DNA of 64,000 bases from Punica granatum (lineage: Eukaryota; Streptophyta; Magnoliopsida; Myrtales; Lythraceae). The notes below the pieces were generated by a model. The model was not told the origin of the DNA. It ran no database searches and saw nothing but the letters and a program-made list of their open reading frames with translations. Of the stretch, positions 12,501-25,262 are shown one piece after another. Numbering within the stretch: position 1 is the stretch's first letter; each line of letters begins with the position of its first letter. The DNA is taken from assembly GCF_007655135.1 (NCBI RefSeq), contig NC_045130.1, positions 38,622,605 through 38,686,604 of the forward strand, read 5' to 3'. The translations under genes and the position numbers were made by a program.

Positions 12501-14131
12501 TGGTGACGTAACACTGGATCCATACTAGCATACCTGATAAAAAATCATTAAAACTACATATACTGTGATTATAAGATGAAAAATGATTAATCTGAAGAGC
12601 AAAGAGATTGATCATGTAAGAGAAACCACCTTTTCCAGAACACCTTGTAGGAGCAAACCAGGAACCTTCTTTGTCCATTGAAATGGTCTTGGTAACAGAA
12701 AATGTGAACCTGTGGATGGCAATTAGCAAACTTGATAGCTTCATCCTGTCTCGGAAATGTTGCCCATATCTCATCCCTGGGAAAAGAGAGAAGACCGCAG
12801 CATTAATATCAGATTGTCCAAATGCTAGTTGTAGGAGAAAGTTATTAAGGCCAATCCATCCAAGGAAGCAATAGGAAGAGAATATATAACTGAAGTTAGA
12901 AAAGAAGCTTTCTCACAACACGAACCACGACACGAAGAAATATCAAAGTCTTAAAGGAATAGGTCAGATCAAACTACAGAAGCTTTAGCATGGCATAAGT
13001 ACCTTTGCTCCAATTTCTGTTGCTCAGAAAGATCAACATGTATCTCTTGTAACAACCGCAGCAAACTAGAGGGTCTTTTAGGAGGCACGCCATTTGGAGA
13101 CCCATAAAACACAACTGGGGAGAATTGTATCCCTTGCGCAGACTTCTTTGCCTTTATTGACATCGAGCCAATCTGAAAGTTAAGGAGAATAAATCAGTGC
13201 ATTACATGACTACTGAGGCATAGAAAGTGGCACTTCCAAGCTGAAAGATAAGCAAGAGATCGTATACTCTCTCTGTAGAATGTTGTAGATCTCTCGCATC
13301 TCTATGCCTTTGTTCGGCTGATCCGGGAGTTGAACAAGAAGTAATCCCATTCAAGGGACTCTCCTGCTTTGATCCCCCTTTGAATCTCTTCCTTTCTCTC
13401 ATGGCTGATTCTGAATAAGGTAATATCAGACTAATTAAATGTAGATTCCATATAGCTTGAGACGAGGAAACTCAAGAAACTGCAAACATGAAGCCGATGT
13501 AACTCTAATCACGCATGTTGGCATTTCCTGAAGGCAGTAATTAGAACAGCACATCACGAACATCAAGGCACTCCAACTCCAATCATTACGTCTAAGCATT
13601 TTCCGAAGGCATATGAACAACACAGACTCTAATTTGAATATGACACCTCAGGAAACCGAGTTCGTGTATCTTCCACCAGTCAGTACAGAACAAAGCTCTA
13701 GGATTAAACACAAACACGAAGGCTCTGTAAGTCTAATCATACTTCTCGGCATTTTCTGAAGGCAGCTATTAGAACGAAGACATCACGAACATCAACACAT
13801 TCTAGTTCTAGCTCTAACCATTACATCTTACCGTCTTCAGTGCAAGGACACTCTGACATCTCAGGGTGCCGAGCTCATGCAATTTCCACAAGTCATTACA
13901 AAACAAAGCTCTACAATTAAAACGAAAATCACATGCCGTCCACACGAAATCTTAGCAGTCAAACGAAAGCCAGTATAACCAATTCATCATCAGAAAATAA
14001 ACGATCGAGTTTACGAAACTCAGAGCACGTCTTCTGAACTTCTCCATTGCAGAGAGTTTCACTTTCAGGAGCTTACGAGGAGGAGAGATGCCGCACTTGA
14101 AGCACTCAAATAACCTATCGACGTCGTCCAT
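9504..14131 (-). CDS. PRIMPOL: PrimPol, DNA-directed primase/polymerase
   Basis: This is an archaeo-eukaryotic primase (AEP) that re-primes replication past lesions in nucleus and organelles (family knowledge). Thirteen exons were traced: 14077-14131, 13268-13410, 13003-13172, 12630-12776, 12482-12533, 12205-12379, 11573-11655, 11208-11420, 10961-11077, 10699-10855, 10433-10534, 10262-10327 and 9960-10192. They sum to 1713 bases, or 570 aa. Catalytic motifs are present: D198-L-E200 (YFDLEY), S251-R-H253 (FSRHLVIRIP) and D311 (FVDTAVYSRNR). A zinc knuckle follows with C460, H467, C487 and C492. This spacing (6, 19 and 4 residues between ligands) is the same as in animal PrimPol. The protein therefore looks fully functional. 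The main form ends in FELGKKAS with TAA at 9960. An alternative last exon at about 9504-9568 (ESSNEDDNADRWTALESTAG) could be joined in phase from a GTAAGAGTT donor after DSWWLEA, so the 3' end is uncertain. Corresponds to At5g52800. Confidence 0.93.
13490..13945. repeat. Two-copy tandem repeat in PrimPol intron 1
   Basis: Two diverged direct copies of about 228 bp lie head to tail. Anchors such as GGCATTTCCTGAAGGCAG (13520) and GGCATTTTCTGAAGGCAG (13748) recur. So do CATCACGAACATCAA and the ACAAAGCTCTA motif. Both copies lie inside the first intron of the PrimPol gene. Confidence 0.8.
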
Positions 14132-15138
14132 TGCTGACCGATGAAGATCTTTTGCTTCCAAAACGGGAATAATCTTGGCTGCTGGCGATTTATCAGAGCA
14201 TTTGCAGCTAGATAATATCAGGATTTCGCAATCGGAACGGATATTGGCACCGTGAGAGACTTGAGAGAGCTCGAAGCGTAGCGAACGCGCAACTGGATTT
14301 TTGGTTTTGCTGCGGGAAAATGTCTATTCGAATTTTGTATAATATTGTTTTTAAAAGAATGGCGCGATCGGCAAATTGTTTTCGTATTTGGGCCCTTCTA
14401 TGCTAAATCCAAGGCCCAACAGTTCTCATATTTGGGCCTCGATGCAAGTCAGGTACTTGTATGGTTGGGCTAACGGGCCTAGTAAATAGAGAATCGTCAA
14501 TTATGGAGACGACGCATTGCCTTGTCCACCTTTATTTTTTTCTGGTTATAAGAAATGCTCATGTATCTAATAAAAGGATTAAAAAAAATGATACAAAAAT
14601 TTCTACTATTGAGAATCGAATATGAAATCTCTTGATTCGTAGTGTAACTGCATAAACCCTTTCTTGCCCATCTATGGCCGGTGTTTGATCGAAGGCTAGA
14701 TACAGTTACAGACTTTTATCTCACGCTTTCATCTCCTTTGGGAGAAATTCTTTCACCTATTTCCACTTCATGAAATGCTTATGATAGAGGGGGAAGAGAC
14801 GATAGAAACTTAAAAGTGAATCTTAAACTGTAATTGGTCAGATATGGATATTGAATCCTGGAAGATAAAAGAGTACCTCTACGGAAAAGCCGATTGTTAT
14901 TATTCTGATCCTCGAAATAACAACCATCAGTTAGCTAGAAAGAGAGTTGTGTGAGCACGAGCACGTAACCACGTTTCCCGACCTCCAGTGTGTATCTAGT
15001 AAGCTCGGCAAGACATTTTGCATAAAGGGTCGGATTCACCTTTGAGTGAGTGAGGCATGAACCTCAGCATCTAAGCAAAATAATTCATACTAAACTTTTG
15101 CTTCTAATTTACTCCGAGTATTTGCGAGTTATATTTAC
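14132..15138. promoter_or_regulatory. PrimPol upstream region
   Basis: This 1-kb region lies upstream of the PrimPol start. It contains the PrimPol 5' untranslated region and promoter next to 14132. No clear TATA box or coding signal is visible. Further right it becomes ordinary AT-rich spacer. Confidence 0.4.
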
Positions 15139-15800
15139 ATGTATGCATGGACAGATGACTGGCTAGCTAGTCCTCGTTTGGTAACATCTGCTGGACATAT
15201 GCAAATGCCTTGCGGCTTGCATTTGCCGGAAAACCAGAAACAAAAGTCAAGGTTTAAGATTTTTGAAGAAGCTCAGAGAAGAACAAGAATCTCATCAATG
15301 TTACCCCGACTTTCGACACTCCTCCAACCAGTCCTTCCATCACGAAGTCACCGTTACCTCACGGCCGCAACGTATGTGAATCTATTTATCTCCATCTTAA
15401 AATTGACTAAATTTAATTAGCAGTAGTTTTCTCTAATACTGAGTAACATTTACATTGTGCAATATGACCTTTGATGAGTATGCATTTGCTGGACAGGCCT
15501 CCATCCAGTGGATTCAAGCTCTTCATCGACCCAACTCCTTTGTTCTCCTAAGCTTTTGATTTGTAATTTTATAAAGTGACCGTTAGTGTTCTCTTCCAGA
15601 AAACAGTTCACCTGGATCGCTAATAGTTGTGAAAATATTGACTGACAGACTAATTTTTTTTCCACGAAATCAGCCTAGCTGCCTATCATTTAAATGTGTT
15701 GAAGTTTCACTTGCGCAAATTTCTCGGGAAGCAGAAACGAGTTATCAAGCTACTGAACACTCGCGACACTCCTTGTAACCGAAAAGAAATTAGGTCCATA
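15139..15800 (+). pseudogene. Decayed 3' fragment of a DUF21/CBS gene
   Basis: This is a relic of the 3' end of the gene found complete at 21034-25262 and partly at 26170-27560. The ORF at 15139-15420 is not a gene in its own right: its C-terminal half aligns in part with the proline/serine-rich tail region (CTCCTCCAACCAG). The following intron and last-exon region (AATATGACCTTTGATGAGTA at about 15466, then CTTCATCGACC) match the other two copies. The similarity continues into 3' flanking DNA near 15700-15790 (AGTTATCAAGCTACTGAAC), which matches 27510-27535. The membrane domain and CBS region are absent. Confidence 0.6.
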
Positions 15801-18561
15801 GACCCAACTTGTATATTTGAGCCGGTGAGCCCTTTAAACCAGACGCGTTTTAAGCAAAATCCCTTTATAATAGACCGGTTTTATGGGTTTTCTGGTTCTT
15901 TATTTTTTTGAAATTTTTTTAAATGTACAAAATTATAGATTGAGTGGGATTTGATCCCTCAAATACCTGTCCAAGACTTCTCTTGATTTTGCTTCTTTAT
16001 TTTCACAACAGTAACAGCTCTATAGGATTACGCTATGCTTTGTTTCCTGATTTTCACTGGGATCCATATAGAGTGTAGTCTTAAGGGGTTGAAAATGGAT
16101 TACAACAACTGGAATGATCTTTATAATTATATTTATAATTATTTGATGTGCTTCAATCACATGTATTTTTTTTTTTTTGCAAAAATTCCAGTGAATCTGC
16201 TGTAGTTTTTCTTGTCCCTATAATGTACCTTCTTTGATATTTTTCCCTATACCCGGTTTTGTCATCAATGGACATTCATTGATTGTTGAGGGAAAAAAAA
16301 AGAACGTCTATATATATTTATTTTGGAAAGAAAAGTATTAGATGGAATATTTTCTTTTATTAATATTGTATTTCTCTGATATTGACATATTATAACCGTG
16401 CTTATCATGGTTATTTTTAATAATATAAATATGCAGTCGGATTCATTGAATTATTGGTTAGATCTATAAACCCGTGAACCCACGCTTATTCTAGTTCAGC
16501 ATACGGACCGATTATGATGACACTGAGATAAAAAAAAATTCTCAAATAAAATATTGATGTTAAAAAGAAAAAGGGATTGGTCACAATGCACGCTTGAGTA
16601 GGCCGATTGGTTCAGTTATGTGTAGTATTCGTGTGCATGCAATATGTGTGAATTGATTTAAATGATTCAATGTTTGTTTCAATTAAATGACGAAAAATTT
16701 TCATAGTGGGAGAACTTTCTCCTTTAATGGGTTAACTCGGCTCGAACTGTATTAGTCAGAACTCATTAGTTATTACCAAGATTTAAAAGAGAAAAAAAAA
16801 TCCACGTGCATGCAGTTTGATGTCATCAATGCAATACGTTGCTGCTGCATTTGGCAGGAAATCAGAAACGATTAGTCAAGATTTGTCATCATTTATTAAT
16901 GCTAAATTTGACTCGTGCAAGTGTTACATGTGAAAAGTATAAATGAATTACTAGTATAAAATATAAATACTTACGTAATAATGTATATATATTCAAATGC
17001 AACACATTTTCATTTATATGTAAGGCTTGAAGTTTGACTTTCAAATCAGAATATTGTCGTCGTATAACATTTTCTACGTTAACTAAGGAAAATAAATTGT
17101 GAAAAAAGTCGAAAAAAGAACGACGAATTAATAGAGATAGAGAAAAAGAGAGAGAAAAAAGTGAAAATATTAATGAGTAGATAGTCATTTATCATATAAC
17201 TATAATTATAACTTTTATTTTTTTGGTAGACTAATTATAACTTTTATTTAATGTTACAATTTTTATGATGGATGTTATTGTATCTTGGGATAATTTAAGA
17301 AATGAAAAGTGAGATCAAAGAGAGTATCAATAATAACATTTTTTTTTCCTTTGAACCCTTTTAATAATAGCTTTTTTAAAAAATCCTTTGAATAATAGCA
17401 TTGATAATATACATATAGACAGGCAGTATGTATATATAGATATTCAGAACAGAACGTAAAGCCAAATGCATGGGAATATTCTAGACGAAACGTTTGGATC
17501 GGCTGTGCCCTCACTTAGTTGACATTTCGTCATACTGAGCGATTCACCCTCCCGACGACTAACAGAAAAACCAAAGCCACGACACCTTTTTGAGTTTCGA
17601 AGCTCGATGAATATATAAAATTTACTTTAACAGCCGTCGAACAACTCCTCATTAAATATTCGATTTTACAAACAATTATGTCAATTTTCATATGTAATCT
17701 GTTGAAGATCATATATAGGAGCAAATGCAGTGGAGGCTCTTCCTGGGGATCGTTGGAGTCAACCAAACATACGCAGATACAGCCTCCCCAAGTTATAGGA
17801 ACTAAAGAAATAGAATAAAACTAGCGAAACGCCCCCACTTTATTTCGGGTCTTATCTTATTTCTTTCTCTAATTTTTTTTTTTACAATTTTCTTAAAGTA
17901 TTGCGAAAATACTAATTTAAACTTAAAAGATTTACACATTTTTTCTGTATTGGAAAATTCTGAACTTATTCATATTTCATAAGTTCTAAATTTACAGTTA
18001 ATTTTTGAAATAAACATGATTGATGCTGAGATTTAATGCTTAGTATAGGCTACAAATCAATCGTGAATTTTCAAAATATTTCCAAAATAAAATTTATTTT
18101 TAAACCTTGAAAATTGTTTGATAAATAGTGTAATTCTTCATTTAGTATTCTTGAAAGCATGCATTAAAATTCTTTAGGGGCCTTGCTTGGTGCGACCTTT
18201 CCCTCGTCCAGTGGCGAAACCAAGACCCAATGGATCAGGGGGTGCAGCGCCGTCTTCAACTATAAAACTAGTAACGTATTATTTTAATAATATAATTAAC
18301 CTTTCATATTAACATATAAAACTCATAATATTAATTGAATATTTTGAAGTAATATTGAAAGCATCTTAAATTTCCTTTTAGACATTTCCTATTTCGATCT
18401 TTGAATACAGCTCATCATTAATAATAATTAATAAATATTTCGAAAATAAGTAAATTAGATAATTATTTATTTCTAAATTTCTTATTTGTATATGAAATTT
18501 AATTTAAATTTCTCATGCATTTAAAAAACTCAAAAATTGAATATAATGCAAGGTAAATGCA

Positions 18562-18596
<35 letters not shown>

Positions 18597-18597
18597 G
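15801..18597. other. AT-rich spacer, no gene seen
   Basis: About 2.8 kb of AT-rich DNA with A/T homopolymer tracts and no coding signal. A short stretch near 16836-16880 (GCTGCATTTGGCAGGAAATC) resembles 15210-15250 in the DUF21 relic, so more duplicated debris may be present. An (AAT)n tract occupies 18561-18597. Confidence 0.5.
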
Positions 18598-19010
18598 GGA
18601 TTTTTACCTCAAATGGTTCATGGTTTACACATTTTGTCAAATCTATCTCATACTTCTTTTTTTTGTCAGTTATATCTCATGGTTTACATTTTGCTTCAAA
18701 TCTATCCCGCCGTTATATCTCCGTCAACGTCTAACGATTTTGTTACAGTAACCCCTTTTATCCTAAATAGATTTGAGAAAAAATTAAAATGATGGGATAG
18801 TTTTAAGGAAATAATTAAAATCATATGATAGACTTGTGGCAAAATTGAAACCATGGGATAGATTTGGAGCCTACTAACGTTTCATTAATGGACAACAAAA
18901 ACGGCATGATAGATTTCGAGCAAAATGTAAATCATAGGATATATCTGACAAAAAAAAACATATGATAGATTTGACAAAATACGTAAAACCATGAGCCATT
19001 TGGCGTAGTA
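18598..19010. mobile_element. Fold-back MITE inserted in an (AAT)n tract
   Basis: The two ends are a long imperfect inverted repeat. The left arm, about 18598-18720, carries CAAATGGTTCATGG, TTTTGTCAAATCTATC and TTACATTTTGCTTCAAATC. It reappears inverted in the right arm at about 18890-19010, as GATAGATTTGACAAAAT and CCATGAGCCATTTGG. The arms cover some 110-120 bases each and leave a loop of about 170 bases. It has no coding capacity. The element sits exactly between two (AAT)n stretches (18561-18597 and 19011-19038), as if inserted into a microsatellite. A TAA/TTA target duplication would suit a PIF/Harbinger (Tourist) type, but the repeat makes this impossible to prove. Confidence 0.75.
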
Positions 19011-20900
19011 GTAATAATAATAATAATAATAATAATAAAGAACATTCTTTGGGTCAAATGATTTTATAAGAGATGGGATGTTTTAGTGGTAAAAATTTAG
19101 ATGGAGGACACAAAACCTGTAATTGAGAGGTGAGACGACAACACTTAGCTACAGAGAAACATGAGATATGGAGTTGCGAGATTTGAGACTAGGAACTTAG
19201 GAAGAGTTTCCAAATACACAATTTATTATTTTCTAATGAATAATAGGTTTGTGGTAAAATAAATAAATAAATAATAAGTTCAAGTTTAAAAAAGAGAATT
19301 GAGGGATAGTTTTTGTATATGAAACCTAGATGTTATTTTTTCTCCGACATCGAGAAATTGAGAGTGGGAAAAGACTGGCCCTGGAATTTTATTTTATACC
19401 ATATTTATTTTGAGTATACAAAAAAATTGACCAAATTTTAGAAAATAGTTGTGATTTCTAATAATTTTCTTTAATTTTTGGAAATCAAGTGCTATACATA
19501 TGTCCGTCCGTGCCCCTGTCCGAGGTTGTTGGTGGCTTATGGGACCACTAGGGCGGTGGTGGTTGCCGGCAATGCCACCATATCCTCTCGCCTTCCCATT
19601 TTTGAAGTTCTATTTTCCTAAAAAAATAATTATTTTTAACTCAAACGAAAGCCACATATATAACTGCGGAACCAAAAGCAAACTAATCAACAAAGGTTGG
19701 AAACAATATTTAATCCTAAAAATAGTTTAGGACAAAAGTATATAAGAAAAAAAGGTTGCGCGACGAAAATCAATATTTTCCCTAAATTTAATGAAATTAT
19801 CTGAATTTATTTTATTACATGTTTCCAAGAGTGATTAGTTGAGATATTATAAATTTATAATTATGACATTGTTTAAAATAATATAGAGAATTATTTAATA
19901 ATAATAATAATAATAATAATTTTTTAAAAAAGAATTGACCGAAGAAAGGATTAAGGGATCGGTTAGATCTTGAGATATCACAACTGAGAAAATATTTTGA
20001 TACTCTATAGCACTCATTTCATTGTTTCATTCTCCTGCCTCCACTAATTTGATAATAAAAAAAGTTGCATTCAATATTATTTTGAGAGAAAAATGCGTAG
20101 CTTTTACGGTTGTGACCAATCTTAATTCATCATATAAATAACTAAGACATGTTGATTTTGGAATAATTTTAGAGGATGTAAAAATAAATTAAAAGAAGAG
20201 ATGCATAAGTTTGTAAAAAAATTTGAAAATGAAAAAAAGAAAGTAAGAGACACGTGGGACCCCCCATTTCATTGCAAGAGTTAGTTCATTTAAAGAAAGA
20301 TTTAATAAGGATGTTTTGAGAAAAGAGACATATTATAGTGACACGCGCTATATATTTTTCAGAAATCAAGAGATTTTGGTTTAATTTTCATTAATTGCTC
20401 TGCTTGTATTCACCTATTTAGTTTTTTCATTTCTTTAAATTAGGCTGATTAACGTATTCTGTAATCGAAAAAATGGTCTATCCTTGTGAGAGTTTATAGA
20501 AGACGCTAGGAGATACTTTGTTTTCGGTTATTCTGCATAGAGAGGAAATTTGATCCATATGGTACTTAGATGGTATAAAATAAATAAAATAGGTGCAAGT
20601 AATGTGTATTTTTTTTATTCAATAAAGTATAAGAAAAATAAAAAATTAAATAAAAACATAGATAATTTCATTAATAAGAATCGAATATGAAACTTTTAAC
20701 TAGTTTACGTGTGAAAGCGTGTCTCTCTATATTATATCCTTTCCTCGATGTGCAATTATTTTTATTATGTAAAATTTTCAATGTAAAAAAAGAAATTTTC
20801 ATATGACATTCAAAAAATAATTTTCAGTGTCCAATAAGGATTGATTACTTGTTTCCTTAATTATATGCATCGAATCTACTCAACCACTCCTGGTTTCTTG
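19011..20900. other. AT-rich spacer with AAT microsatellites
   Basis: Gene-free DNA upstream of the DUF21 gene, with (AAT)n at 19011-19038 and 19898-19920. At 20920-20990 a short stretch (AAGCTACTGGGCCTCACTTATAATC) resembles the 3' flank of the duplicated copies (27515-27560 and 15740-15785). This is what a tandem duplication junction would leave. Confidence 0.5.
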
Positions 20901-21033
20901 TAACTTGCTGAGCAGTTGCCTCTTTAAATTATTGGACACTTCAATTAGTCCATTAAGCTACTGGGCCTCACTTATAATCAGGCACCTCTTGATATCTAAT
21001 ATCTCAACCCTGTGGGGGATTTTTCGACCGAAA

Positions 21034-22873
21034 ATGAGATTGAGAGAAAATATTGATGTGCCCTGCTGCTCGCCCGAGTTCTGGGTATTCCTGGCTATAT
21101 GTCTGGTGTTGGTCTCTTTCGCAGGCATCACTTCAGGACTTGCTCTTGGACTGTTATCTTTCGGACAAGTTGATCTAGAGGTCCTTGTTAAGGCTGGTCA
21201 GCCCCGTGAGAATAATTATGCAGGTTGGAACGGATCTTTTTGCTCAATCATTTTCCGCCATCCGGCTCATTCACATGCATTTATCTTGGATCAGTCTCTG
21301 GTACACTGGTTATCCCCATTAGTTCTTTGTTAAACCGCTTGTCTTGGTCTCGGTTTTGTTTATCTATCAGCGAAGATTCTGCCGCTCATAAAGAATGAGC
21401 ATCTGCTTCTTTGTACCCTTCTCGTGGCGAAATCACTGGCGATGGAGGTACATTGCCCTAGCATATTCGTAATAATTTCGGTTTTCATTGATTAGGTTTG
21501 GTTCGTAATATAGTCTTTTCATATACGGAATAACTGGATTTTTCCCTCATGTTTGTTTGCAGGCACTTCCCATTTTCCTGGACTCAATTCTTCCTTCTTG
21601 GGCGGCCATTTTAATGTCAGTCACTCTTGCTATTGCCTTTGCTGAGGTATAGTTTCGAAAGAGTATATATATATATATATATATATGCATTCTCGCAGTT
21701 AATGTAAGGCAGATTAATCCAACTCAATTAATTTGTTCTTCGATTTGTCTTTTCAGATCATTCCACAAGCTGTGTGTTCTCGGTATGGGCTTCAGATCGG
21801 GGCAAAATTGGCATTACTGGTTCGGCTGCTTCTCCTGATTTTCTTCCCTGTAGCATACCCCATCAGTAAGGTACACAATTTGCTTCAATCATTAGTCTGT
21901 CATCACTGCTAGACACGGTTTTCCGGCTTAATAGTAAACATAATCAAAATATATTTATTATCAACATATATTATAACATGTTCTAGTAATCGATCGATCT
22001 CCACTGGCTAATTAAGGTATTGGACTGGCTTCTTGGGAGAGCGCATTCTGCACTCTACAGGCGTGCAGAACTAAAGACGTTAGTAGATCTCCATGCAAAT
22101 GAGGTCAGATTGTCGGTCCCTCCTGTAAGATCAATAGTCTAATTAATTAATATGAGTATCTTGTTGAGTTTTTTTTCCTTGTAATGAAATAAAATTCCTA
22201 ATAGCTAATAAATGGTCTGATATGTATAGATAACTAGTTCCTTATTATATCGTAGAGATATAAAGATCGGCGAAAGAAAACTTTTTAATTTGAGGATGAG
22301 GGTTTTGCTTTTGAGGGTTACGCACATATACTACCCCATAGTTATATCAATATTCTATGGTGAAAAATCAACTTCGCTTCCTTAGCCCGTAAATGTACGG
22401 ATAGCACATCATCACCCCGAAAGACGTATATATAGCGTTCTCCAATTTTTTCTATTAGTTTTTTGGGCCGATTTCTAACATACCACACGTAGGGCATTTT
22501 CCATATTTCAGGCAGGAAAGGGCGGAGATTTGAGCCATCACGAGACGACAATAATCACGGGTGCTCTTGATCTGACGAATAAAACTGCTAGAGATGCAAT
22601 GACTCCGCTACCTGAGATATTTTCCCTAGACATTAATTCGAAACTGGACATGTATGCTACCATCTCATTTCATTCATTGTCTAATTCCTGCATTATAATT
22701 TGCTTTATCCAATCAATATAAATCATGATTATGTTGGTCACCAGGATAACTATGGGATTGATTGCGAGCAAAGGATACAGTCAGATCCCAATTTATTCCG
22801 GGACCCCGAAGAACATTTTAGCTCTAATACTGGTAAGCAATATAAAACTGCTGCAATAACTCACCGGGGCTGA

Positions 22874-22905
<32 letters not shown>

Positions 22906-25262
22906 AAGGGAGGCTATGGATCTAGCTAGCTAGTACAATCAAATATATTATCTACTAAAATGATACGGATAGTCTCATCGCCAGAATCGAATATGAAATC
23001 TCTAAATTAACAGTTGATGGTATGTATCATTATATTACACTCTTTTCTCTTGATCAGCTAGATTCGTTTTATCTATCACAAAAGGAGAGAAGGAAAGCAA
23101 TAAGCCCGTGCTTCACTTTGGACAATATCGTCTTTTTCTATTTATTTTATTTCTTAGCTTATATTGTTTATATTGACGGAAACTATCAATAGATCTCGAG
23201 CAGAATAAATTTCAAAAATATATATTTCGAGTCATGTAATATGAAAGTGCAGGAGCAAAGATGTCATACTAATTAATTTTTCTCTTACGATGAAAGGGTA
23301 AAATGTACGTGGCATTAAAAATGAAACAATGAGAAAGATATAGTGCAATAATGCACATTCTCATTTGATAACAAGAGATTTTTAGATTTAGTTCTCTTGG
23401 TGGGACTATCTGCAGTTCTTTATTAGCTATTGAAATTTCTATTCAGTAAAAAAATAGAGGCCTTAGGGCAGAGGATAAATTACAAAAGTTGTTGTGAAAA
23501 TATATATCAATCAATTTTAAAATGCAATAGATGCTTCTATATATATTCCGTGAAAGCCAAAAATGGTTTATATCTATAATAAGTTCAAGAGAAAGATTAA
23601 TCGCAAATTTGATATGAGCAGATAGAAATTATTATGCATACACAGTATGCGGGAAGCTAGCTGGCTAGCTGATGAAGGCTACATTCCCGTGCTAAAACAA
23701 TTTTAAATATTTATAATCTACCAAAATTTTTTAATGATTTGTAGATTAATAAAAGATGTCAAGTGTAAATTTTGACTTAATTTCATGTCACTGTTGCATA
23801 TATAGTTTAGCTGGTTAAACCATCTACAAACATATGTACGTGCGTAACATATGATTTTGGATATGTACTAGGTAAAGGATTTGATCTTCTTCCGCCCTAA
23901 AGATGAGACCCCGATCAAACATACGACTATTAGGAGGATTCCTAGGTACTGGATAAGTTTGTAGATCGATCTCTTTTCTTTATTCGTGTTTTGATATAAT
24001 TGATTTGATGGTTAATTAATTGATTCTTTGTGACAGGGTGTACGAGGATTGGCCTCTCTATGATGTCCTGAATCTATTCCAGAAGGGCCATGGTTGCATG
24101 GCGATTGTCCTCAAGGGCAAAGAGGCTCTTGATGATGACAGCACTTTAAAGAGGTCACCAAGCAAGCACACGGTTTCGAAAACGAACAAGAATTCCATTC
24201 CCAAGTCGATTGCATCAGAGATTAAAGAAGGTAACAATCTAGTCTCCATGAATCAAGATACTAGTCGATCGGTAAAGAAAACTCGAACCTCAAATGACAC
24301 TGGTTCTTTCCGGGGAGAATATTGCAGGAGCGTATTCTTGGACAAATCGAAACGAATTCTCTATGTATACATTGCCTCTCTGTTACTGTATCCACTTTGA
24401 TGCATTGAGTCCTACGCTTAAGCCTAGGGAAGACGTCAAGGAGAAGAGCGGAGATACTAACCCACATTTCAAGAGGAGGGTTCGCAGAAGTGGGGCCGGG
24501 ACGCTCTCATCAACGGATCTCGAATCACTTGCAAGCATTTCCAGTACTGAAGAGGTCATCGGTATCATAACTATGAAAGATGTCATAGAAGAACTCCTGC
24601 AGGTCAGTTTAATTTCTCCCAAGCTCTTGCTTAATAATTAACCAATTGTAATGTTTATATCTCCTACGTTTTTTGACGCAATTCGGTTCTTGCCCTTGAA
24701 GAATGAAATTCAGGATGAATCTGCTGTGCATGTGGACTTCCACAACAAGTGAGTCAGCTTCACCCGTGACTGTGCCCTTATTAAAGTCGATGTTCATATC
24801 GTGATCGTGTTGATTGAATTCATCTCGTAACACGCTAGCTCCATATATATTTTTCCCATCAGGATCCGAGTCAGCCTTCCATCTTCGAGGAGATCATCAC
24901 CTTCACCAGCAAGGGTTTCAGTATCCCCGCTTCAGCGGAAATCTCCGGAGCGGTCCCCGCTTTCTTCATACGCTCCGATATCGCAGGCGCAGATCTCCCC
25001 ATACATTCAGCCCTTCGCTCCTCCAACCAGCACTCCCACAATTCCCTCTGGTTCCTCTGCAGGGCCAATGGGGAAGTCCCCAACATTATCCCAAAGCGGC
25101 AAAGTACGTACATATATAGTTTTCTGTTTCTCCCATTTCCAGTTAGTATGGGTGTCCCTATTCATTGCGTAATATGGCCTTTGATGAGTACGTATATATG
25201 CTTTTGCTTGATAGGCGTGGAGGAAGTCGTACCAGAAGCTCGATCCAGCTGCAGATTCGTAA
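21034..25262 (+). CDS. DUF21 and CBS domain-containing protein (CNNM/CorB-like), At5g52790 type
   Basis: This is a membrane protein of the CNNM/CorB family, linked to magnesium and other divalent cation transport. Thirteen exons were resolved: 21034-21223, 21371-21447, 21563-21646, 21757-21870, 22017-22103, 22512-22651, 22745-22832, 23872-23945, 24037-24230, 24328-24602, 24702-24748, 24863-25103 and 25215-25262. They give 552 aa with all phases consistent. The N-terminal DUF21 domain has hydrophobic segments ([40 protein letters not shown]) and the family's [15 protein letters not shown]. The CBS pair follows: [16 protein letters not shown], then [11 protein letters not shown] and [18 protein letters not shown]. 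The tail is Ser/Pro-rich and ends [12 protein letters not shown]. At first sight the frame breaks near 24300. It is explained by an intron from GTAACA (24231) to ATTGCAG (24327), a structure shared by the partial copy downstream. Confidence 0.9.
22874..22904. repeat. (ATT)n microsatellite in a DUF21 gene intron
   Basis: About ten ATT units lie just after exon 7 of the DUF21 gene, at the start of its longest intron (22833-23871). Confidence 0.85.

Noticed and set aside
15139..15420. 93-aa ORF as a separate gene
   Set aside because: Its C-terminal part and downstream DNA match the 3' end of the DUF21 gene copies, so it is a relic.
24294..24400. Frameshift or sequencing error in the DUF21 gene
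   Set aside because: A phase-consistent intron (24231-24327), shared with the partial copy, explains the change of frame.
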